A program made the translations under genes and the position numbers. A model generated the notes under the pieces. It was not told where the DNA came from, did not search any database, and saw only the letters and a list, made by a program, of their open reading frames with translations. A DNA stretch of 10,106 nucleotides. Source: Candidatus Moraniibacteriota bacterium. GTDB lineage: Bacteria > Patescibacteriota > Minisyncoccia > Moranbacterales > GCA-2747515. Position 1 is the first letter of the stretch. Every line of letters starts with the position of its first letter. This document shows positions 5,852 to 10,106 of the stretch, one piece after another. The stretch covers positions 1 to 10,106 of the forward strand of contig JAUVJK010000028.1 of assembly GCA_030592425.1 (NCBI GenBank), given 5' to 3'.

Positions 5852-6889
5852 TTATTTATATAATTGTGTCTCTGGATGTACAGCAACCCAGGAAAACCAA
5901 AAGCTTGGAGTGGCTTGCATACGTGTCTGCGCACCATCGGTTGCAACCTTATAGATCCGCACAGCACCTTCTTCTTCCTCAAATCGAGCAATGATCATTG
6001 CATCACCAAATGTGTCGTGTACCTCGCCAACCTCTTCTACAGCATCAACATGATACGCTTTAAAATGACCATTTTCTTCGACGCCAAGAATAAAAGCATT
6101 CTCATCTAGGCGATCATCCTTATGATTCACCGGAAAGATCGGATCAATATCATTGAGATCACCACTATAAGGAATCGCTGTATAACGACCTTCGCGTCCA
6201 TTTTCTCCAACGATCACCTCACCCTGTGGATGCGCTACAGCAAATGCATCAAGAGTGACAATATCAGAAAGAATGATCGGGAGTTTCTCTCCCGTCGCCG
6301 GACCAACAACACCCTCACCAGAGATCTGTGACCAAAGTGATTCATTGTCCTCGCCACTGCGATCGTACATAAGAAGATTGGAATTCCAGAGTTTTCCTGA
6401 CACTCCAAACTCTACTTGGACACCTCTCACTGTTGGATCAAATACGACACCCGTTTTACACAAAGGACAATACGTCACCAATACTTTTTTCCCATTGATC
6501 TGGTCATTGGTAATCTCATGTTGGACAAGTACTTGGAATGGATAGAATCGTTCCACATCATCTATGATCAATGAAATACCTTCACCCGCACTATCCAACC
6601 ATACAGGTACTTGTGCAACTGGTACAAAGTAAGGGTCATCAATCGATGGAATACCATCCTTTGGTGGTCCACCAGAAAGAATCTCTTCAAGCGGAATACT
6701 ATGACGCACACCATCTGTTTCCAAAAATGTATCCATACTGTCATTTTCTAATACAACAACATTTACATCACTCCCCGGTACTGGAAGTTCATAGGCATTA
6801 CGAACAAAACGTTGATAATATAGGATACTACCGACAATGATCATTCCTACCAAAATGTATATTATTGCATACTTCATAACACCAGACAT
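5852..6889 (-). CDS. Membrane-anchored DUF3179 domain protein
   Basis: A 345-residue protein with an N-terminal anchor (residues 7-25) and a large extracytoplasmic domain. Hallmarks of DUF3179, as I recall the family, appear in order: GIPSIDDPYF (79-88), HEITND (124-129), TYCPLCKTGVVFD (139-151) with Cys141 and Cys144, FGVSGKLWNSNLLMYDR (161-177), SLWSQISGE (184-192), a late FWFSW (330-334) and HPET (338-341). The biochemical function is not established; some family members carry selenocysteine in the CPLC region, which suggests redox or metal chemistry. Its position between thioredoxin reductase (20-base gap) and a TlpA-like protein (9-base gap) supports a thiol-dependent role. Met5 is a possible alternative start; neither ATG has a clear Shine-Dalgarno. 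Confidence 0.87.
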   Translation of the reverse strand: MSGVMKYAIIYILVGMIIVGSILYYQRFVRNAYELPVPGSDVNVVVLENDSMDTFLETDGVRHSIPLEEILSGGPPKDGIPSIDDPYFVPVAQVPVWLDSAGEGISLIIDDVERFYPFQVLVQHEITNDQINGKKVLVTYCPLCKTGVVFDPTVRGVQVEFGVSGKLWNSNLLMYDRSGEDNESLWSQISGEGVVGPATGEKLPIILSDIVTLDAFAVAHPQGEVIVGENGREGRYTAIPYSGDLNDIDPIFPVNHKDDRLDENAFILGVEENGHFKAYHVDAVEEVGEVHDTFGDAMIIARFEEEEGAVRIYKVATDGAQTRMQATPSFWFSWVAVHPETQLYK

Positions 6890-6909
6890 TATTTACCGAC
6901 AATCATACG

Positions 6910-7830
6910 CTATTTCTTCTTTGCATAATCATATGCGCTCAGAAGTGCTTTAATTGCATCGCCAACAGCGATATTATTCTGTTTGTATGGACCATCTGTC
7001 ACATCTCCCGCCGCAAAGACACCTGCGTCACTTGTTGCATTTGTGCGATGATCAACAACGACTTCACCAAAATCATTGATCTCTACAAGATCTTTGACGA
7101 TCTCACTATTTGGCACACTCCCAATCTCTACAAAGATCCCTTGCACGGCGAGTTCATGCGTCTCTTTTGTTTCATTGTCTTCATAGACAAGACCTTCGAC
7201 CATGACGTCACCTTTTACTTCCTGTGATTCTGCATGACGAACAATCTCAACTTTGTCACTTTCCTCCACTTCTTTCATCGTAACAGGGTCACCATGAGGT
7301 GCATCATCACGTACGAGGAGGTAGACTTTGTTCACATACGGGAGAAGATCAACAACTGCTTCCAAACCACTATTACCCCCACCAACAACGGCAACATCCT
7401 TCTCACGAAAGAATGGTGCATCACATGTAGCACAAAAAGCGACACCCTTTCCTTCAAATTGGTCTTCGCCGACAATACCGAGTCGACGATGGCGACCCCC
7501 GCTACACAGGACGATGGACTTTGTGCTGTATTCGCCATTACTCGTAATGACGTGATAATCATTATCTTTCTTTGCGATACTTTCTACTTTTTCAGGAATC
7601 TTCAGGTCGATCACATCTTTGTATCCTTCAAGATGATCCGTCAGTTTTTTTGCTAACTCTGAACCAGGTATCAATTTTTCACCGATCCAATTCTCGATCC
7701 CATCAGAAACAACTGACTGTCCACCGATCTGATCAGCAATAACAGCAGCCTTCATTGACTTTCGTGCTGCATAGACACCAGCGGCTACAGCAGCAGGACC
7801 ACCACCAATAATTATCACATCATACTTCAT
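6910..7830 (-). CDS. trxB: Thioredoxin reductase-like FAD-dependent disulfide reductase
   Basis: Transfers electrons from a nicotinamide cofactor through FAD to a disulfide partner. From the ATG at 7830 the protein has 306 residues, the usual length for low-molecular-weight TrxB. It shows the FAD motif GGGPAAVAAGVYAARK (9-24), the redox pair Cys133-Ala-Thr-Cys136 in FCATCDAP, the second nucleotide fold GGGNSGLEA (150-158) and the closing FAD motif GVFAAGDVTD. The usual HRRxxxR motif that binds the NADPH 2'-phosphate is replaced by LLVRDDAPHGD, so NADH or another donor is possible. A GTG at 7848 would add six residues (MINEHV); I prefer the ATG because it opens directly at MKYDVIIIGG. Likely partners are the glutaredoxin-like protein 55 bases upstream and the other CxxC proteins of the operon. 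Confidence 0.92.
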   Translation of the reverse strand: MKYDVIIIGGGPAAVAAGVYAARKSMKAAVIADQIGGQSVVSDGIENWIGEKLIPGSELAKKLTDHLEGYKDVIDLKIPEKVESIAKKDNDYHVITSNGEYSTKSIVLCSGGRHRRLGIVGEDQFEGKGVAFCATCDAPFFREKDVAVVGGGNSGLEAVVDLLPYVNKVYLLVRDDAPHGDPVTMKEVEESDKVEIVRHAESQEVKGDVMVEGLVYEDNETKETHELAVQGIFVEIGSVPNSEIVKDLVEINDFGEVVVDHRTNATSDAGVFAAGDVTDGPYKQNNIAVGDAIKALLSAYDYAKKK

Positions 7831-7885
7831 AACATGTTCATTTATCACTAATTATCTCTTGTGAAAATTCTTCTTTTGCAAAAAA

Positions 7886-8137
7886 CTATTTTGCAATGAT
7901 TTCTTCGATACGCGCTTGATCAAAGCCAACGATTACTTCTTCTTTGCCATCGTTATCAACAATGATCACTGGGACACCCATCTGACCGGTCTTCTCTACC
8001 ATTTCCTTTGCTTTGTCTTGATCCACAGAAACATCGATCTCCGTGAATGCAACATCATTCTTTACAAAGAATTCCTTTGCTAATTTACAATACCCACATG
8101 TTGGTGTGGAATAGATCGTGATCTCAGCCATACTCAT
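7886..8137 (-). CDS. Glutaredoxin / NrdH-like redoxin
   Basis: An 83-residue cytoplasmic redoxin, close to the 75-85 typical of NrdH and small glutaredoxins. The N-terminal strand leads into STPTCGYCKLAKEFF (10-24), with active-site Cys14 and Cys17. A second block, TGQMGVPVIIVD (50-61), provides the cis-proline, and GFDQARIEEII (71-81) is the C-terminal motif of the family. It is the first gene after the promoter at 8220-8247 and precedes trxB, the usual arrangement when a thioredoxin reductase reduces a NrdH-like protein. The natural partner, a ribonucleotide reductase, is not in the window. Met1 (8137) has an AGG a few bases upstream; Met3 (8131) is an alternative start. Confidence 0.88.
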   Translation of the reverse strand: MSMAEITIYSTPTCGYCKLAKEFFVKNDVAFTEIDVSVDQDKAKEMVEKTGQMGVPVIIVDNDGKEEVIVGFDQARIEEIIAK

Positions 8138-8198
8138 TCTGCCTGCATATACATCATTTCAGATAATGGATATACATAAGCGATTTAATAATAAAAGC

Positions 8199-8213
8199 AC
8201 GTAATTGATACGT
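8199..8213. repeat. Short inverted repeat at the transcription start of the redox operon
   Basis: ACGTA (8199-8203) and TACGT (8209-8213) form a 5-bp inverted repeat with a 5-base spacer, immediately downstream of the -10 box at 8220-8225 on the minus strand. The position would suit a repressor covering the start of transcription. The match is short enough to be chance. Confidence 0.2.
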
Positions 8214-8219
8214 ACCTAT

Positions 8220-8247
8220 ATAATACTACACAAAACATGATTGTAAA
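8220..8247 (-). promoter_or_regulatory. Likely promoter of the redox / pentose phosphate operon
   Basis: On the minus strand TTTACA (8247-8242) is followed after 16 bases by TATTAT (8225-8220). The predicted start near 8213 leaves a leader of about 75 bases before the glutaredoxin-like gene. The rest of the 201-base gap 8138-8338 shows only AT-rich sequence, the plus-strand tRNA promoter and no ORF of note. Confidence 0.45.
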
Positions 8248-8287
8248 ATTCTCTTTTTCACATAAAGAGTTAAGATCTTTCCTATTA

Positions 8288-8316
8288 TTGACTTTTTCGA
8301 CTTTTTACTGCACAAT
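8288..8316 (+). promoter_or_regulatory. Likely promoter of the tRNA-Arg locus
   Basis: TTGACT (8288-8293) is separated by 17 bases from CACAAT (8311-8316), four of six matches to the -10 consensus. The predicted start near 8323 lies just before the first tRNA copy at 8339. It overlaps a direct repeat of GACTTTTT (8290-8297 and 8299-8306). Confidence 0.45.
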
Positions 8317-8355
8317 AGGGGCAGTGTTACATAAATGAGCTCCCGTGGTGAAATG

Positions 8356-8375
8356 CCTGCCTGCCGGTAGGCAGG
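8356..8375. repeat. 20-base GC-rich palindromic insert in the tRNA D loop
   Basis: CCTGCCTGCCGGTAGGCAGG forms a stem of seven Watson-Crick pairs (CCTGCCT with AGGCAGG), then a G-T pair and a C-G pair around the centre. The bases on both sides are continuous tRNA sequence, so insertion is exact, allowing for a one-base G ambiguity at the edges. It is far more GC-rich than its surroundings. I associate very similar palindromes with CPR genomes, where they also occur inside coding sequences, but that rests on memory. Confidence 0.75.
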
Positions 8376-8414
8376 GATATCACACTTGGCTTCGGACCAA
8401 GCGTTCCAGGTTCG

Positions 8415-8451
8415 CCCAGGTCATTCGACCGGGTACTCACGGTTGTGAGTA
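8415..8451. repeat. 37-base double-hairpin insert in the tRNA T loop
   Basis: Two hairpins lie in tandem. The first pairs CCC-GGTC (8415-8422, A8418 bulged) with GACCGGG (8427-8433) around ATTC. The second pairs TACTCAC (8434-8440) with GTGAGTA (8445-8451) around GGTT. The first also resembles a degenerate T arm (CCAGG, TTCGA, CCGGG), so part may derive from tRNA sequence. The right boundary is inferred only from the regained AGTCC. Confidence 0.5.
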
Positions 8452-8480
8452 AGTCCCTCAGAAAACTAGATACATACTAT

Positions 8481-8552
8481 GCTCCCGTGGTGAAATGGAT
8501 ATCACACTTGGCTTCGGACCAAGCGTTCCAGGTTCGAGTCCTGGCGAGAGCA
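8481..8552 (+). tRNA. tRNA-Arg, anticodon TCG
   Basis: A 72-base cloverleaf reading CGA-type arginine codons. The acceptor is GCTCCCG with CGAGAGC, the D stem GTGA with TCAC, the anticodon stem CTTGG with CCAAG around loop CTTCGGA (anticodon TCG at positions 34-36), a 4-base variable region, and the T stem CCAGG with CCTGG around TTCGAGT. The discriminator is A8552 and CCA is not encoded. The acceptor has one C-A mismatch at its fifth pair (C8485 with A8547). A terminator follows at 8569. Confidence 0.9.
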
Positions 8553-8568
8553 CACTAAATAATAAAGG

Positions 8569-8590
8569 ATCCGCTCTAGGCGGATTTTTT
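8569..8590 (+). terminator. Rho-independent terminator of the tRNA locus
   Basis: ATCCGC (8569-8574) pairs with GCGGAT (8580-8585) around TCTAG, followed by a run of six T (8585-8590). It lies 17 bases after the tRNA and 16 bases before the RNHCP gene, so it may also act as an attenuator for that gene. Confidence 0.8.
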
Positions 8591-8606
8591 AAAACGAAAC
8601 TCTATC

Positions 8607-8921
8607 ATGACCTCACGAAAATTTCAACGTACAAAAGAAGATTTTACATGTGAACATTGCAAAACTTTTATTCATGGGAGTGGCTATACCAATCATTGTC
8701 CACACTGTCTTTGGTGTAAGCATGTTGACATCAATCCTGGTGACAGACAAGAAGAGTGTCACGGCCTCATGAAACCTCTCTCTATAGAGCCACGTGGCAA
8801 AGATCGTATGGTCACTCATATGTGTACAAAATGTGATTTTACACGGAAAAATAAAGTATCAGAGAACGATAATTTTGATATCGTCATCGCACTATCAAAA
8901 ATACGCCAAAATGAAACTTAG
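8607..8921 (+). CDS. RNHCP domain zinc-binding protein
   Basis: A 104-residue protein of the RNHCP family, whose function is unknown. Likely zinc ligands are Cys15-x-x-Cys18, Cys31-x-x-Cys34 (with an extra Cys37), Cys51 and Cys73-x-x-Cys76. The family block is TNHCPHCLWCKHVDINPGDR (28-47), with Thr in place of the first Arg, followed by CHGLMKP (51-57) and a second zinc-ribbon half HMCTKC (71-76). The final ~25 residues are charged. There is no membrane segment, and a nucleic-acid-binding role is possible but unproven. The start is fixed by the conserved N-terminal CEHC; there is no clear Shine-Dalgarno. The gap to the tRNA terminator is too short for a separate promoter. It converges on pilM, whose stop is 54 bases away. 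Confidence 0.88.
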   Translation: MTSRKFQRTKEDFTCEHCKTFIHGSGYTNHCPHCLWCKHVDINPGDRQEECHGLMKPLSIEPRGKDRMVTHMCTKCDFTRKNKVSENDNFDIVIALSKIRQNET

Positions 8922-8975
8922 GCGTTGTTTGCGCAAATATTTTTTATTCTTCTAGAAAAAGATTTAATGTGAGTT

Positions 8976-10055
8976 TCATAAATCACAGTCTTTAAGAGAC
9001 AGTCCTATTGCTGTTGTATATTGAATAGATTCTTCATGATTGATTGGTGGAATTTTTTTATCCAAAACAACATTTTTCCATGGATCCCCCAATGTGATCT
9101 TTCGCCCAAGACGGTGAGAAAGATACGGCACGATTCCTTTCATCTTCGCCCCACTGCCACACAAGAGAATTTCATTGACATCATCTGAATAACGCAATTC
9201 TCGTAAATAAAAGTTAGTCGACCTCTCAATTTCCTGTACAAAATTTTCAAGTACGGGCTTTATCGCAGTAAAAATATGATCATTTTTCAATGTACTACCA
9301 ACACCATAAGTGTCCTTTATTTTTTCCGCCTCTTCCAGAGAAACACCAAGTGATTTCGCAATTGTATCCGTCATTACATAGGCTGACAATGGGCTACTTG
9401 ATGTGAAGCAAGGAATGTCATCAACAGCAATGACAAAACTTGTCCTTCGGTCACCAATGTCCACAATAAGAGCTGTGTGATCCTTCTTTTTTTGCGCAAA
9501 AAGACTTCGTGTTTGCGCAATTGATTCGATCTCAAAACCGATCACTTTGAGTCCTGCCTCTGTAAGAACTTCAAGATATTGGTCCACAACAGTTCGTGGC
9601 ACAGCAGTGACGATCACACTCATCTTTGCTTTATCCTTACTAAAGTTTCGTTCTAAAATTTTCCAATCATAGTATACTTGGTCTATTGGCAAAGGGATAT
9701 TTGCATCCATCTCCCATTTGACGGCTTCTTCGGCCTCTTCTGCATTCATTTTTGGTATATGAATAATACGCAAAAAACTCTTGCTATCTGGCAATGAGCA
9801 TACAACATGCTTCTGCACAATCTTATGTGGCTTCGCTGTTTCACGTACTTTCGCCAATGCAACACCAAATTCTTTCATCTTAATAATCACGCCATCAACA
9901 ACAACGCCCCGTGAGAGAGGAGTTGATTGAATCCCTACAACTCTTTGTTTTTTTCTTGTTGAGCGGATCTCTACTGCTTTTAGTGAGAAATCGTTAATAT
10001 CAAGACCAAAATGGTCTGGTATAGTTTTAATATTTTTTCTCCCGAAAAGTCCCAT
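8976..10055 (-). CDS. pilM: Type IV pilus assembly protein PilM (actin-like ATPase)
   Basis: A 359-residue cytoplasmic actin/FtsA-fold ATPase that recruits PilN, PilO and PilP beneath the type IV pilus machine. Visible motifs are the first phosphate loop FGLDINDFSLKAVEI (16-30), the PilM signature PKMNAEEAEEAVKWEMDANIPLP (split here as PKMNAEEAEE 101-110 and AVKWEMDANIPLP 111-123), the second phosphate loop VDIGDRRTSF (198-207) and the adenosine motif LCGSGAKMKG (298-307). The length is normal and the frame intact. The 51 bases upstream (10056-10106) are AT-rich with no strong promoter or Shine-Dalgarno. No other pilus gene is in view; the rest of a pil cluster may lie outside, but gene order cannot be confirmed. 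The 54-base gap to the convergent RNHCP gene shows no strong terminator. Confidence 0.93.
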   Translation of the reverse strand: MGLFGRKNIKTIPDHFGLDINDFSLKAVEIRSTRKKQRVVGIQSTPLSRGVVVDGVIIKMKEFGVALAKVRETAKPHKIVQKHVVCSLPDSKSFLRIIHIPKMNAEEAEEAVKWEMDANIPLPIDQVYYDWKILERNFSKDKAKMSVIVTAVPRTVVDQYLEVLTEAGLKVIGFEIESIAQTRSLFAQKKKDHTALIVDIGDRRTSFVIAVDDIPCFTSSSPLSAYVMTDTIAKSLGVSLEEAEKIKDTYGVGSTLKNDHIFTAIKPVLENFVQEIERSTNFYLRELRYSDDVNEILLCGSGAKMKGIVPYLSHRLGRKITLGDPWKNVVLDKKIPPINHEESIQYTTAIGLSLKDCDL

Positions 10056-10106
10056 AATTTTTTATTCTTTAATTTCTTTTTTATTTTTACATTCAGATCA
10101 GAAAGA

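Larger units (their letters stand above)
8339..8456 (+). pseudogene. Disrupted tRNA-Arg(TCG) copy with two hairpin-forming inserts
   Basis: Positions 8339-8355 and 8376-8414 are identical, base for base, to 8481-8497 and 8498-8536 of the intact tRNA-Arg, 56 matching bases in all. The copy is split in the D loop by exactly 20 bases (8356-8375) and leaves the tRNA sequence in the T loop after TTCG. Removing 8415-8451 rejoins TTCG to AGTCC as in the intact copy, but the rest of the T stem and the 3' acceptor strand are not recognisable. The molecule cannot form a normal acceptor stem, so it is probably a pseudogene or a remnant of tandem duplication. The lack of point differences suggests a recent duplication or gene conversion. 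Confidence 0.8.

Noticed and set aside
8339..8552. tRNA pair as an integration attachment site
   Set aside because: The duplicated segment includes the 5' half and anticodon arm in tandem, with no integrase and no island between the copies, unlike the 3'-end duplications left by integration.
8922..8975. Terminator between the convergent RNHCP and pilM genes
   Set aside because: Only a 3-bp GCG/CGC stem and TTCTAGAA-type short palindromes are present; neither gives a convincing hairpin plus U-tract on either strand.
1..10106. CRISPR array, insertion sequence or prophage genes
   Set aside because: No regularly spaced repeats, transposase, integrase or phage-like ORF is visible; the only repeat pair is the tRNA duplication at 8339-8552.

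Overview
The window reads as a chromosomal segment of a small-genome bacterium, most likely a Candidate Phyla Radiation / Patescibacteria member. The taxon is inferred from protein style: a short ribulose-phosphate epimerase with a Q-x-D metal motif, a GGGPAAVA-type thioredoxin reductase, an RNHCP zinc protein, PilM, a tRNA without encoded CCA, and a short GC-rich palindrome of a kind I associate with CPR genomes. TGA and TAA both act as stops (the 87-aa gene ends in TGA), so the UGA-to-glycine code of some CPR lineages is not in use.

Layout. At the left end is an 87-aa membrane protein gene on the minus strand, with its own promoter (410-439) and terminator (32-74). The 241-base gap 374-614 also holds a perfect 13-bp inverted repeat (485-512), a ten-codon mini-ORF behind the best Shine-Dalgarno match in the window, and a 30-base perfect palindrome that ends the next operon. 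From 8137 down to 615 lies a ten-gene minus-strand array in the order glutaredoxin, thioredoxin reductase, DUF3179 protein, TlpA-like thioredoxin, rpiB, TVP38/DedA-like membrane protein, a small thioredoxin-fold protein, rpe, zwf, gnd. Most gaps are 3-20 bases; the larger ones are 55, 58 and 75. The only good minus promoter I see for it is at 8220-8247.

On the plus strand, 8288-8590 is an RNA locus: a promoter, a tRNA-Arg(TCG) copy broken by two hairpin-forming inserts, an intact tRNA-Arg(TCG), and a terminator. An RNHCP zinc-binding protein gene starts 16 bases after that terminator. It converges on pilM (minus strand, 8976-10055), probably the first gene of a type IV pilus cluster continuing beyond the window.

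How the genes fit together. zwf and gnd make reduced nicotinamide cofactor and pentose phosphate, and rpe and rpiB interconvert the pentose phosphates. Thioredoxin reductase, glutaredoxin, the small thioredoxin-fold protein and the membrane-anchored TlpA-like protein are thiol-redox components. DUF3179, with a CPLC motif outside the membrane, is the least understood member. I infer one unit linking sugar oxidation to thiol reduction, partly outside the cytoplasm. No 6-phosphogluconolactonase is present. Zwf, Gnd and TrxB all lack the usual basic residues for the NADP 2'-phosphate, so the route may run on NAD(H). The clearest oddity in raw DNA is the tRNA copy interrupted by two palindromic inserts.
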